From: Deltaproteobacteria bacterium
GTDB lineage: Bacteria; Myxococcota_A; UBA9160; UBA4427
Direction of reading: 5' to 3'
Length of the DNA: 64,000 nt
NCBI GenBank assembly: GCA_016713665.1
Contig: JADJOR010000002.1
Span: 868,001 to 932,000, forward strand
Below, in pieces: positions 1-8,305 of this stretch. The translations under genes were made by a program, and so were the position numbers. The notes under the pieces were generated by a model, which worked only from the letters and a program-made list of their open reading frames with translations, was not told the origin of the DNA and did no database searches. Position 1 is the stretch's first letter. The number at the start of each line of letters is the position of its first letter.

Positions 1-467
1 CGCTCATGAAGTCGCGCGGGGCGGGCTGGATCGTGAACGTCGGCTCGGTGACGGCGCAGCCGCCGATCAAGCCCTACGGCTGGTTCGAGGCGAACGGGGG
101 CTCGACGCTCTATGCGGCGGTCAAGGCGGCCCTCAATCGCTTCACGCAGGGGCTCGCGGCGGAGTGCCTCGCGAGCGACATCGCCGTCAACGTCATCGCG
201 CCGTCGACGGCGATCGCGACGCCCGGGGCGAGCCGCTACATCCCGAGCGACTATCCGACCGAGCGCGTCGAGTATCTCGCCGAGAGCGCGCTTCAGCTCG
301 CCTATCTCCCGGCGGCGGAGCGGACCGGGCTCGTCACGCATAGCATGCACTATCCGATCGAGGCGGGATTCATGGTCTACGAGCTCGATGGAAAGACGGC
401 CCTACCCAAGGCGGTCGTGCCGGCGGAGTCGCATGCGGGTATCGTGGCGAGCGGGGAATGGCGTTAG
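1..467 (+). CDS. Short-chain dehydrogenase/reductase, 3' part only
   Basis: The window opens inside this gene; at least 154 residues of the C-terminal half are present and it stops with TAG at 465-467. The visible part holds the SDR catalytic region: a Ser in the strand NVGSV and the Tyr-x3-Lys motif YAAVK about 25 residues later. The Rossmann nucleotide-binding half lies upstream of the window. The C-terminal tail, with an LDGKT stretch, resembles that of the SDR at 54603-55455, so the two look like one subfamily. Likely an NAD(P)-dependent alcohol or ketone oxidoreductase of the cytoplasm; substrate unknown. The family assignment is secure, the specific role is not. Confidence 0.85.
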   Translation, partial: LMKSRGAGWIVNVGSVTAQPPIKPYGWFEANGGSTLYAAVKAALNRFTQGLAAECLASDIAVNVIAPSTAIATPGASRYIPSDYPTERVEYLAESALQLAYLPAAERTGLVTHSMHYPIEAGFMVYELDGKTALPKAVVPAESHAGIVASGEWR

Positions 468-510
468 GGGCGAGGTCCTGCGGGCCCGGTCGGCATGCCG
501 GAGGCGGCGT

Positions 511-612
511 ATCATCTCCGAGTCGAAGCGGCCTGGGCAGAGCGCGTTGACGCTGATTCCGAGCGGCGCCTACTCCCGCGCCATCGTCATCGTGAAAATG
601 ATGAATGTGGCC
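511..612 (-). pseudogene. SDR relic, C-terminal-side fragment
   Basis: These 102 bases align without gaps, at roughly 80% identity by eye, to 5888-5989 inside the intact minus-strand SDR at 5710-6495. No open frame runs through them. The match stops abruptly after base 612. The other piece of the same gene resumes at 5441, at the adjoining reference base, so the two relics look like one gene copy split by about 4.8 kb of other DNA. The last third of the gene is missing; the end of the first SDR (stop at 467) lies directly beside it. Confidence 0.75.
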
Positions 613-1253
613 AGATCGACGAGGTGGGCGCACATGGGATTGCCGTCGCTGCTATGCAAGAGGCGTTTCGCGAAGGTCGCGCGGCCAGGGGACGGTTTGG
701 TGTGAGTCTTCCTGGCGGGCATCCATTGTGTATGAAAATAGGTATTTTCATACACAATAACTGCCACAGAATTCACGCCGCAAGCCGCACATTGCCGTTT
801 CGGGGGGCAAGTGCTGAGCCGTCTGGCGTAGCTACCCGCACCCAGACAATTGCCCAGACCCCGGTCCACTCAGGATGGACTGCCTAAATGCGGACTTCGC
901 GGCCGTGGCACATCTACTCGGCGTCGCAGTCGCGAAGCCGATTGCCAGCTTCCGGTTCCGGCACCAGTCGTCGCGAACGGGTCGAATTGACCTCGATCTC
1001 CTTGCGGAGCAGAGCGGCGTGCATCCGGACCTTGTGGTTCTCGCCCGCGTGGCCCCAAGGTGATCGATTGCCCATTCCCAGCGAACCGCTCGGATCCAGT
1101 CTCAAACTAGACGGCCCACCCGGAATCAGCCTACAGCCGACGGCGCACGCACCACCTAGTCCGCGCCTGGGCCGCCGCCTTGACCGAATGCTGGCACAGC
1201 GATAAGGAACAGCAGCCAAATGAGCCGCTGCGAGGAGCGCACGCCCGGCTTCC
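613..1253. other. Intergenic stretch without a convincing gene
   Basis: No frame here shows family-like sequence, a credible ribosome-binding site or consistent high-GC third positions. Composition is less GC-rich than the flanking SDR genes. The only structured element is the palindrome at 725-758. The stretch ends at the stop codon of the EamA transporter. It may be the decayed left part of an inserted islet. Confidence 0.5.
725..758. promoter_or_regulatory. Perfect 16-bp inverted repeat, operator-like
   Basis: Two perfectly complementary 16-bp AT-rich arms (725-740 and 743-758; core GTATGAAAATA) are separated only by GG. No T-tract and no GC-rich stem, so it is not a typical terminator; a dimeric-repressor operator is more likely. 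The right arm plus a few following bases recurs with two mismatches at 2372-2392. There is no adjacent regulator gene, so the binding protein is unknown. Confidence 0.55.
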
Positions 1254-2081
1254 CTAGAGCGTCAGAGACGCGGCTCCGAGTGAAATGAATCCACAGCATG
1301 CTGCACGACGAACCCCAAGCGGTTCGCCCAGTGCGAATCGCGCGATCAACGCGGCAAACATCACACTCGTCTCCCTGAGCGCCGACACTGGCCCCATCGG
1401 AGTGATCGTCATTGCCCAGACGACGATTCCGTAGGACGCCATCGCCAGGACCGCTCCGCCGACGGGCTTCCAGATGCTCATATCCGAGAAATCGACCCCG
1501 ATGGCACCCCGCAATGCGCGATGCAGCATCACCATGGCGACGCCCTCGCCAACGCACAGCCAGCCGACGTAGGCGATTGGACTCTGGGAAGCTCGAGCCC
1601 CGATTCCGTCGATGACCGAATAGGACGCAATTAGGCATCCCGTGGTGAACGCGGCGACAAGCGATGACCGGTCGGGCGAGGTCCGGAACGCGACCATCCC
1701 GACTATTCCAACCGAAACAAAGACTATTCCGAGGATCTGGGGAGCACCGAGGGTCTCACCGACGACCGCCCACGCGAAGAGCGCTACGAGGACGGGCGAG
1801 GAGCCCCGGGCGATCGGATAGACATCCGCCAGCTCGCCGAGGTCATACGACCGAACGAGGAAGTAGCAGTAGGCGACGTGTATCGCGATTGATGCGCAAA
1901 TGTAGGGGGCGCTGACAGCGGATACAGGCGGAAGAAGGAGGAGAATGGGGATGCATACTACGACCTGGGCTGCGCAAAGCACTGTCATCGACCGGAGACG
2001 ATCCCCCTCACTCCGTATGACCGCGTTCCAGCTCGCATGAAGGATCGCAGCGAGTAGGATCAGGACCGTGGCTGCGCCCAA
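1254..2081 (-). CDS. EamA/DMT-superfamily membrane transporter
   Basis: 275 residues with about ten hydrophobic helices, arranged as two EamA repeats (about residues 5-130 and 145-275), the usual size and shape of drug/metabolite transporters. The start segment ILLAAILHASWNAVIR and the later RGSSPVLVALFAWAVVGE segment are typical of the family. It probably exports or imports a small metabolite across the inner membrane; the substrate cannot be told. It stands alone on the minus strand, with no gene close upstream, inside the lower-GC islet at 613-5440, and its codon use is less GC-biased than that of the neighbouring SDRs. This suggests acquisition by transfer. Confidence 0.8.
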   Translation of the reverse strand: MGAATVLILLAAILHASWNAVIRSEGDRLRSMTVLCAAQVVVCIPILLLLPPVSAVSAPYICASIAIHVAYCYFLVRSYDLGELADVYPIARGSSPVLVALFAWAVVGETLGAPQILGIVFVSVGIVGMVAFRTSPDRSSLVAAFTTGCLIASYSVIDGIGARASQSPIAYVGWLCVGEGVAMVMLHRALRGAIGVDFSDMSIWKPVGGAVLAMASYGIVVWAMTITPMGPVSALRETSVMFAALIARFALGEPLGVRRAACCGFISLGAASLTL

Positions 2082-2530
2082 TCTTGCGGGTCTCCTCGCG
2101 CCTTTGTGTCACGGCACCCGAACGGCATCCTGTTCCCGCCGGAGTGGTCGCGGATAGGCGTCTCAAGGGGCGTCTTCTTCGCCACCGTTATCGCAATCTA
2201 GGTCAGCTTGGCCCGATCTGGGGCCCGAGCATGATCGACACCTCGGCCCCGCCCGAGCATCGGAAGCGGAAGATCGGACTCACCACTCATCGAGGCTCTG
2301 TGAAATTTTTTGTCCGGGACCGGAGCGACGCCGTTCGAGTCCCATCAAGATCCAGATTACGATCGAATGTCGGTATTTTCATACATGATAACGCGCCAGG
2401 CAACGACTCAAGTACGCCTTTCACTGCAGTTGTTCGGCGCCGGTAGCTTCATCTGCTCAGACTGCCCCGCCCTGGCGGCGGCGTGCCAGTCTGGCAATCT
2501 GTTCGCAGCCAGCAGACTCCGAGGCATCCG
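2082..2530. other. Intergenic, with a repeat of the palindrome half-site
   Basis: No credible gene. At 2372-2392 the sequence GGTATTTTCATACA followed by ATAAC repeats the right half of the palindrome at 725-758 with two mismatches; here the left arm is missing. The site lies about 290 bp upstream of the EamA start and about 140 bp upstream of the acetyltransferase start, so it could serve either promoter. Confidence 0.35.
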
Positions 2531-2962
2531 ATGATTCAAATACGAAAATGTCACTCCTCGGATTTTCCGGAAGTGGCAAAGCTGCTCCGTCAGCTTTGGC
2601 CCAACAGGCCCATGAACCTCGATGCATCGGAGGTGGTGTTCAATCGAGCATTGGCTTCGGACCAGCAGGAGCTCATCTGCGCCGTGAAAGATGATGTACT
2701 TATTGGATTCGGAACCCTCACCTTCAAGAACAACCTCTGGGTGGAGGGCTGCCTGGCACATGTAGATGAATTGGTGGTGGAGGGCACTAGCAGTGGCCAA
2801 GGGGTTGGCACTCGATTGCTTGAGGAACTAATCATGACCGCACGCCAGAGGGGATGCCGCAGGGTTGAACTGGATTCAGCACACCATAGACAACAGGCAC
2901 ATCAGTTTTACGAAAAACAGGGCTTCGAGAACCGTGCTCTTCTGTTTTCGAGGCCGCTATGA
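2531..2962 (+). CDS. GNAT-family N-acetyltransferase
   Basis: 143 residues from the ATG at 2531, chosen over an upstream in-frame start at 2483 because the GNAT fold begins directly with MIQIRKCHSSDF. The acetyl-CoA pyrophosphate loop SGQGVGTRLL (about residue 90) and the C-terminal AHQFYEKQGFENR strand-helix are clear. The N-terminal segment VAKLLRQLWPNRP resembles small aminoglycoside 6'-acetyltransferase-like and related GNATs, but the acceptor cannot be inferred. Single gene in the islet, convergent with the cupin gene 12 bp downstream. Codon use is much less GC-rich at third positions than in the rest of the window, consistent with foreign origin. Confidence 0.85.
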   Translation: MIQIRKCHSSDFPEVAKLLRQLWPNRPMNLDASEVVFNRALASDQQELICAVKDDVLIGFGTLTFKNNLWVEGCLAHVDELVVEGTSSGQGVGTRLLEELIMTARQRGCRRVELDSAHHRQQAHQFYEKQGFENRALLFSRPL

Positions 2963-2974
2963 AGATGTCAAGCT

Positions 2975-3328
2975 TCACAGGCGAATTGTCGGCGCTGCGG
3001 TCCTGATGTCGCCCGTATTCGGTGTTCCATCCGGTTCAATCAAGAGCACGTGGGTTTCTTCGTGAGCCTCTGGACAATGCTCGATGCCACGAGGTACCAC
3101 GTAGAGTTCGCCCGGACCGAGTTTGATGTCCCGGTCTCGGAGGTGAATTGTCAAACGCCCCTTTAGGACGAGGAAAAAGTCGTCCGTATCCGCATGCGAG
3201 TGCCAGACGAAAGGACCGTTGGCCTTTACGACCATCACAGAATGCCCATTGAAGTCCGCGACCGTCCTCGGTTGGTAGTAGTCCGAGAAATTCGCAAGCT
3301 TTTCCTTGAGATTGATGCTCGAACTCAT
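2975..3328 (-). CDS. Small single-domain cupin protein
   Basis: 117 residues starting at the ATG at 3328, which is preceded by GAGAAGGAG; a longer frame to 3367 lacks this signal. Cupin motif 1 is visible as WHSHADTDDFFLVLKG (His-x-His, then Asp in the usual Glu position and the closing Gly), followed by motif 2, LGPGELYVVPRGIEHCP, with the second-site His. Such single cupins bind a metal and can be sugar isomerases, dioxygenases or small-molecule sensors; nothing here decides between these. It converges with the GNAT gene and has no operon partner. Confidence 0.8.
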   Translation of the reverse strand: MSSSINLKEKLANFSDYYQPRTVADFNGHSVMVVKANGPFVWHSHADTDDFFLVLKGRLTIHLRDRDIKLGPGELYVVPRGIEHCPEAHEETHVLLIEPDGTPNTGDIRTAAPTIRL

Positions 3329-3473
3329 CGGCGTCTCCTTCTCATCTCGGGAATGACTCGACCTCATTGCGTTACAGAGGAGTCTCCGTGCGCGTCACCG
3401 CGTCCCATGGCTGTTCGAGGCGAGTTGACGGACACTGAAGGTTCGCATCTACCGCCTGGGAGTAGACGTACAT

Positions 3474-4425
3474 ATGACCAATCGTGGACGCGGAACGCTT
3501 CTAGCGATTGCTCTTACCCTCCTGACCGTCGGGTCCGTGTTCTCCCTTCGCTTCGGGGGGCCCCCGCCCCCCCCCGGGGGGGGGGGGGGGGCCGCCCGCC
3601 GGGGGGCCCCCCCCCCCCCCCGGGGGGGGGGTCGGGGCCGGGGGGGGGCCCGGGGGGGGGCCGCTCCCCGGGGGGGCCCGGCCCGCCCCGGGCGGGGGCT
3701 GCTTCTGCTCCCGGCGGACCGGGGGGGGGCCGGGTGGTTGGCGGGGCCGGCCGGGGGCGGGGCCGGCGCCGGCGCCCCCGCCCGGCCGCCCCCCGCCCCC
3801 GCCGCGGGCGCCGCCCGGCCGCGGCTCGGCGGGCGGCGCCGCGGGCGCGCGTGTTGGGGGGGGGCGGCCCCGGGGCCCCGCCCCCCCCCCGGTCGCCTCC
3901 CGCGGGGCGGTGCGCGTCGTGTCTTTGTGCGGGTCCCGGCCCCTCGATGGCCCCGTCTTCCTGCTCCACGGTGGTCCGCTCCGGTCAGGCGAGCGCGTCG
4001 AATATTCCGATGTCGACTGGGAAGCGCTTGACAACATTCGTGAACTCGAACTGGAGCTGACGGGCAAGCAGCGTTCACTACGCATCTGGTTCTCCGTAAC
4101 TGACGGTCGCCCGTATTTCTCATGCGGCCTTCGATGCGAGGACAGAGCGCTGAAACGATGGCCTCACTATCTCGACGAAGACCCGCGCATCGTCGTTCGC
4201 GTGGCCGGGAAACTTATCGAAGGCCTTGCGGAGCGTGTGGCCTATAACTCCCCCGAATTTATCGCTGCCCGAGCTCACCGAAAGACCAAGTTTGATGGTG
4301 GGGATGTTCGCTCTGACGCGGAGCGGGCAATTCATCAAGCCATTTTCAAATGGATACCGCAGGAAGAAAAAGAACAGGACGAGAGCTCTGAATCCGGTCG
4401 CTTGTACCGCATTGTGCCACGATGA
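3474..4425 (+). pseudogene. Secreted or anchored protein, frame destroyed by homopolymer run
   Basis: An ATG at 3474 begins a credible hydrophobic N-terminal signal or anchor (about 26 residues, LLAIALTLLTVGSVFSL). The frame then enters the homopolymer stretch 3555-3912. From about 3960 a sensible frame resumes in another phase and ends at TGA 4423-4425. Its sequence, with LTGKQRSLRIWFSVTDGR and then KRWPHYLDEDPRIVVRVAG, resembles the split beta-barrel deazaflavin-dependent or DUF385-like nitroreductase fold, a tentative reading. I treat both parts as one gene whose middle is either misassembled or destroyed. Low confidence on function, fair confidence that both ends are coding. Confidence 0.4.
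3555..3912. repeat. G/C homopolymer low-complexity stretch
   Basis: About 360 bases made almost entirely of G runs and C runs, some more than 14 long, with only a handful of A or T. Nothing else in the window looks like this. No protein family or DNA element I know has this pattern; low-quality read ends or collapsed consensus are the simplest explanation. It interrupts an otherwise plausible coding region on both sides. Confidence 0.8.
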
Positions 4426-4477
4426 AACCCTTCGTGGCTCTGATCTCCATCCTCGCATTCCACGGGGGAGGTCTGCT

Positions 4478-5206
4478 CTAAAGGCGGATACTCAGTTGGA
4501 ACCCCCATTCTTCGAAGCCCAGCGAGCGGGCCAACGCCTTGGAAGCTTCAGGTCGTGCCCGCCATTGAGGAAGCAGCCCGCGATTGGTTGCATCGCCAAT
4601 CGCCGCGTGCGCGACGTGCCGCCCAACACCACGTTGACGGTAGTGCGATGCGGTCGCGATACAAAGGTGTGCAATTCGCGCCGGCCATCGTTTGTAGCCG
4701 CAAACGGCAATCAATTGTTCGTCATTACCACGCGCTGCGAATGCGTGGTCGCCGACATCTCTTAGGCCGCTCTCGTCGAGGTCGGATTCGGAGAGCGTTT
4801 GCCTGAACTGGTCAAGCTCCGTGCCATTGACCGGAAATACGCCCTTCACAGCCGGAAGCTGAGTCGGTGGCCCCGGCGGGTAGAAGAGGCTAGCTGGACC
4901 GAGAACCTCGACGCCGCCCAGCGCCGCTACGACATCAGTCGCCGCAGGTCCGACGAGCGATACTGCCGACAGAGCAGCCTCAATCTGGTGCACAAACTCC
5001 AACTGAGGGACTGCCACGGTGAGAGTACCGCCGAGGAACACAGCACCCACCCATCCTTCTCGGCCGAGTAACGAGCGGGGTCGGACGATGACCTGACGCG
5101 GGAGCAACCGTGGAACCCCTGCGAGTTCCGACCAGGCCTGCGCGATGCGCTCTGCTTGCTGACTCTGCACGCAGACTTTGTTACGCGAAACGCGGACACC
5201 CGACAA
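4478..5206 (-). CDS. GNAT-family acetyltransferase with N-terminal extension
   Basis: 242 residues. The C-terminal third is a GNAT domain: the acetyl-CoA loop HYRQRGVGRHVAHAAI (about residues 187-202) and the closing ALARSLGFEEWGFQL motif. The first 120 residues resemble the N-terminal half seen in GNATs of the FR47-like or enhanced type, with a VSLVGPAATDVVAA segment, but no catalytic residue can be named. It stands alone, transcribed leftward, with an inverted repeat 74 bp upstream of its start (5280-5313). Substrate unknown. Codon use is again less GC-biased than the flanking SDR genes. Confidence 0.7.
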   Translation of the reverse strand: MSGVRVSRNKVCVQSQQAERIAQAWSELAGVPRLLPRQVIVRPRSLLGREGWVGAVFLGGTLTVAVPQLEFVHQIEAALSAVSLVGPAATDVVAALGGVEVLGPASLFYPPGPPTQLPAVKGVFPVNGTELDQFRQTLSESDLDESGLRDVGDHAFAARGNDEQLIAVCGYKRWPARIAHLCIATASHYRQRGVGRHVAHAAIGDATNRGLLPQWRARPEASKALARSLGFEEWGFQLSIRL

Positions 5207-5279
5207 CTATCCGCTCCGCTCACTCGGCTCTCAGGAACCCACCGACCCCAGACCACGCCCGGGCGGAAATCCCGCTTTC

Positions 5280-5313
5280 AATCTTCCACATACCGGCCCT
5301 TATGTGAAAGATT
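5280..5313. promoter_or_regulatory. Imperfect inverted repeat upstream of the GNAT gene
   Basis: Arms 5280-5292 and 5301-5313 are complementary at 12 of 13 positions (right arm TATGTGAAAGATT) around an 8-bp spacer. It is AT-rich without a following T-run and sits 74 bp upstream of the acetyltransferase start, so an operator fits better than a terminator. Together with the relic at 5441-5690 it accounts for the gap 5207-5709; I see no gene there. Confidence 0.35.
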
Positions 5314-5440
5314 CTCGGCATGAACTCGACGCAATTCCCATGCGCCGTCAGCAGATATCGCTCTTGGCCCTCGCGATTCTGATACATAAGGTTGAGCGCG
5401 GCCCCGTTGGGGCCGGCCAGCTCACGACTTTCGGCAACGA

Positions 5441-5690
5441 CTTGAGTCCCGCATATGCTCCACCGCCGGCGCCGAATGCGTAAACACCGACGTCGACGAT
5501 CCGGCCGCCGGGGCCTTGATTCAGCACCTGGCGGCGATGAGGCCCGGAAGCGCGCCCCGATCGCCCATCTGGCAAGCGTGGCAGCGGGTTGGTCGACCGC
5601 ATTCCTTCGCGATGACGGCGGCCCCCTCGTCGAAGCGCGCCTGATTACGGCGCGCGACGACGACCGAGACGCCGGCGGGCCAATACAGGC
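5441..5690 (-). pseudogene. SDR relic, N-terminal-side fragment
   Basis: Starting at 5441 the sequence follows 5989 onward in the adjacent intact SDR (5710-6495): the GPGGRIV strand and the Tyr-x3-Lys region (AYAGLKS) are recognisable on the minus strand. After an internal deletion of about 150 bases it matches again at the region equal to about 6260-6400. The start codon and first residues are missing. The breakpoint equals that of the fragment ending at 612, hence the model of one SDR copy split by 613-5440. Non-functional. Confidence 0.75.
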
Positions 5691-5709
5691 GATCTTTTTG
5701 TACGAGAAA

Positions 5710-6495
5710 CTAGCAGCGCAGCATGCCCCCCGCGACGACGTGGTCCTCGCCCGTCACGAACGACGACGCCTTCGACGCGAGATACAGCACCGCGCCGATC
5801 ACCTCGTCGCAGTCGGCGACCCGCTGCTGCATCGTCGCCATCGCCGAGCGATCCGGGAACTTCGGGTCGAGCTTGACCGTCCCGCGCATCATCTCCGAAT
5901 CGAAGGGCCCGGGGCAGAGGGCGTTCACGCGGATGCCGAGGGGCGCCCATTCGCGCGCCATCGTCTTCGTGAAGTTGATGAGCGCCGCCTTGAGCCCCGT
6001 GTAGGTCCCGACGCCGGGACCGCCGGCGTAGGCGCCGACGGTCGCGACGTTGACGATCCGGCCGCCGGGCCCCTGCTTCTGCATCTGCTTCGCGACCAAG
6101 GCCGCGAGCCGGACGGGGCCCTTCAGGTTCACGTGGTAGAGCTTGTCGAAGTACTCGCTCGAGAGGTCCATGACCGCGACCGGCGCGGGGTGGATGCCGG
6201 CATTGTTGACGAGGACGTCGATGCGGCCGAAGCGCTCGACGGTCTTCTCGACGAGCCGCGGGAGCGCGTCCCAATCGCCCATGTGGCAGGCATGCGCGAG
6301 CGTCGGGCGGCCCGACTCCTGCGCGATCGCGGCAGCGGCCTCTTCACAGCGCGACTGATCGCGGCTCACGACGACGACCGACGCGCCCGCGCGGGCGAGG
6401 CCCGAGGCCATCGAGCGGCCGAGCCCCTTGGTCGCGCCGGTCACGATCGCGACCTGACCGGTCAGGTCGAAGAGATCGGCGAGGGAGGGATGCAT
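5710..6495 (-). CDS. Short-chain dehydrogenase/reductase
   Basis: Full-length classical SDR of 261 residues. The cofactor motif TGATKGLG is at about residue 19, the NNAG motif near 97, and the Tyr-x3-Lys motif YTGLK near 165. The usual catalytic Ser before the Tyr appears as Thr in the strand IVNVATVGAYAGG, which would need checking. The C-terminal end ASSFVTGEDHVVAGGML matches the family's substrate-loop end. Cytoplasmic NAD(P)-dependent oxidoreductase; substrate unknown. It heads the left end of a run of minus-strand SDR and P450 genes and sits beside a decayed copy of itself (5441-5690 and 511-612). Confidence 0.9.
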   Translation of the reverse strand: MHPSLADLFDLTGQVAIVTGATKGLGRSMASGLARAGASVVVVSRDQSRCEEAAAAIAQESGRPTLAHACHMGDWDALPRLVEKTVERFGRIDVLVNNAGIHPAPVAVMDLSSEYFDKLYHVNLKGPVRLAALVAKQMQKQGPGGRIVNVATVGAYAGGPGVGTYTGLKAALINFTKTMAREWAPLGIRVNALCPGPFDSEMMRGTVKLDPKFPDRSAMATMQQRVADCDEVIGAVLYLASKASSFVTGEDHVVAGGMLRC

Positions 6496-6552
6496 GGGAC
6501 GTTCCTCGGGTTGGGGAGGCCGGAGCGCCTCCGTCGGCCTGGCGCGTAAGGG

Positions 6553-7335
6553 CTAGAGCGTGTTGAACCCGGCGAGGAACTTGCCCGCCGTGGCGCCGCC
6601 GTCGACCGGCAGGTCGATGCCCGTGACTCCGGCGGACGAATCCGAGGCGAGATAGAGCACGGCCTCGGCAATCGCAGCAAAGGAGACGACTCCGGGGATG
6701 CCGCGGTTGTCTGTGTAGGCCTTCGTCTGCTCCGTGAAGCCCGCCATCTTCTCGAACCAGGGGCCGTACATCTCCGTGTTGCCGCCCGCCGGACAGACGC
6801 AGTTGGCGCGGATCCCGCTGCGGCCGAGCTCGAGGGCGACGGACTTCGCGAAGCCCCGCACGCCGAACTTCGAAGCGGCGTAGGCCGTGACTCCGTTCAT
6901 GCCGACGAGCCCGTCGATCGAGCTCACGTAGACGATCGAGCCCCGCTGCTGCGTCTTCATCTGGGCGAGCACCGCGCGGGTTCCGAGATACGGGCCCACC
7001 GTGTTGACGTCGAGCACGCGGCGGAAGACGTCGGGGGGCGTGTTCTCGAGGGTGCCCATGTGGAGGATGCCGGCGTTGTGGACGAGAACGTCGAGGCGGC
7101 CGTGGGTCCGCACGGTCTCGTCGACGACGCGCGCCCAATCGGCCTCCTGCGTGACGTCGAGCTCGGCGAAGCTCGCCCGCGCGCCGAGCGCCTTCGCGGC
7201 CTGTCGTCCCTGATCGCCCCGGACGTCCGTCAGCACGACGGTCGCGCCTTCTCGGACGAGAGTCGTCGCGATCGTCTGTCCGACGCCGCGGGCGGCGCCC
7301 GTCACGAGGGCGACGCGATTCTCGAGAATGCCCAT
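6553..7335 (-). CDS. Short-chain dehydrogenase/reductase
   Basis: 260 residues from the ATG at 7335 (GGAGAT just upstream). The open frame extends further upstream but the Rossmann motif TGAARGVG sits at residue 12 of this start, the normal position. HNAG replaces NNAG near residue 85, the catalytic Ser is in IVYVSSIDGL, and YAASK supplies Tyr and Lys. The end VTGIDLPVDGGATAG is standard. It resembles the 3-alpha/3-beta hydroxysteroid or cyclohexanol dehydrogenase type of SDR but specificity cannot be read from sequence. It lies 57 bp upstream (in transcription) of the 5710 SDR, probably in the same operon. Confidence 0.9.
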   Translation of the reverse strand: MGILENRVALVTGAARGVGQTIATTLVREGATVVLTDVRGDQGRQAAKALGARASFAELDVTQEADWARVVDETVRTHGRLDVLVHNAGILHMGTLENTPPDVFRRVLDVNTVGPYLGTRAVLAQMKTQQRGSIVYVSSIDGLVGMNGVTAYAASKFGVRGFAKSVALELGRSGIRANCVCPAGGNTEMYGPWFEKMAGFTEQTKAYTDNRGIPGVVSFAAIAEAVLYLASDSSAGVTGIDLPVDGGATAGKFLAGFNTL

Positions 7336-7421
7336 GTCGATCTCCTTGGCGTCCGCGGACGGCGCCTGCGCGGGCAGGTCGTGTCGTCCGGGGGATTCGT
7401 AGTCGTCGGACGGCCCAGCCG

Positions 7422-8201
7422 CTAGGCGTCGAGGTTGGGCGCCCAGCTCGAGCCGTTGATGTGGGAGCCGCCGTCGACGAAGAGCGTGTTGCCGGTCAGA
7501 TAGCGGGAGCCTTCGCTCGCGAGGAAGAGCGCCACCGGCGAGATGTCGTCGTAGCAGTCGCCGATCCGGCCCATCGGATTGCTGGCGTCGGCGGCGGCGA
7601 CGAGCTCGGGATGGGCGCCCATCGTCGCGGCGAACGACGCCGATTTGGCGGCGGGACAGATCACGTTGGCCGTGATGCCCAGCGGCGCCCACTCGCGGGC
7701 GGCGGTGCGGGTCGCGGCGCGCAGGGCCTCCTTGCTCGTGTTGTATTCGGCGGTGCCCATGTGGGCGTTGACGCCGTTGAGCGAGCAGATGTTGACGATC
7801 CGGCCGTAGCCCTTCGCCTTCAGGATCGGATGCGCGGCACACATCGCCCAGAAGGGGCCGAGAAAGCCGATCGCGAGCCCATGCTCCATCAGCTCCGGGG
7901 TCTTCTTCTCGATCCGCCCGATGCGACCGCCGCCCCAGGCGTTGTTGACGAGGATGTCGAGGGTGCCCCACTTCGCGACGGCGGCGGCGACCATCGCTTC
8001 GACGCTCGCCTTCTGCGCGGCATTGGTCTGGACGAAGTGGGCGTTCTTTCCGAGCTGCTCGGCCGCGGCGCGACCCGTCTCCGCGTTGAGCTCCGCGACG
8101 ACGACCCGTGCGCCTTCTTCGACGAATCGCTGCGCGATGGCTTGACCGATGCCGAGACCGGCTCCCGTGACGATGGCGACGCGGCCGTCGAGCTGTCCCA
8201 T
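7422..8201 (-). CDS. Short-chain dehydrogenase/reductase
   Basis: 259 residues from the ATG at 8201 (GGAGGATCA precedes it). Motifs: TGAGLGIG near residue 12, NNAWGG in place of NNAG near 88, Ser in IVNICSLNG, and the Tyr-x3-Lys YNTSK, then a long substrate loop. The Trp in the NNAW motif is a subfamily trait and not a frameshift. The C-terminus LTGNTLFVDGGSHING is canonical. Cytoplasmic NAD(P) oxidoreductase of unknown substrate, 86 bp from the next SDR and 104 bp downstream of the P450 gene, consistent with one minus-strand operon from about 9526 to 5710. Confidence 0.9.
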   Translation of the reverse strand: MGQLDGRVAIVTGAGLGIGQAIAQRFVEEGARVVVAELNAETGRAAAEQLGKNAHFVQTNAAQKASVEAMVAAAVAKWGTLDILVNNAWGGGRIGRIEKKTPELMEHGLAIGFLGPFWAMCAAHPILKAKGYGRIVNICSLNGVNAHMGTAEYNTSKEALRAATRTAAREWAPLGITANVICPAAKSASFAATMGAHPELVAAADASNPMGRIGDCYDDISPVALFLASEGSRYLTGNTLFVDGGSHINGSSWAPNLDA

Positions 8202-8305
8202 GACGTGATCCTCCAGTGGGTGTGTGCGGGGCGAACGCTTCGGCTCGGTCCCGGTTGTCGCGCGCCGGAATGGGGTCGCGCGGGCGGACTCGGTTTCGTG
8301 CGTGC

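Noticed and set aside
613..5440. Integron cassette array
   Set aside because: Single genes with varied families suggested cassettes, but genes point both ways and I found no attC-like GTTRRRY/RYYYAAC pairs or integrase.
613..5440. Insertion sequence or transposon
   Set aside because: No transposase, terminal inverted repeats or target duplication at the split SDR edges.
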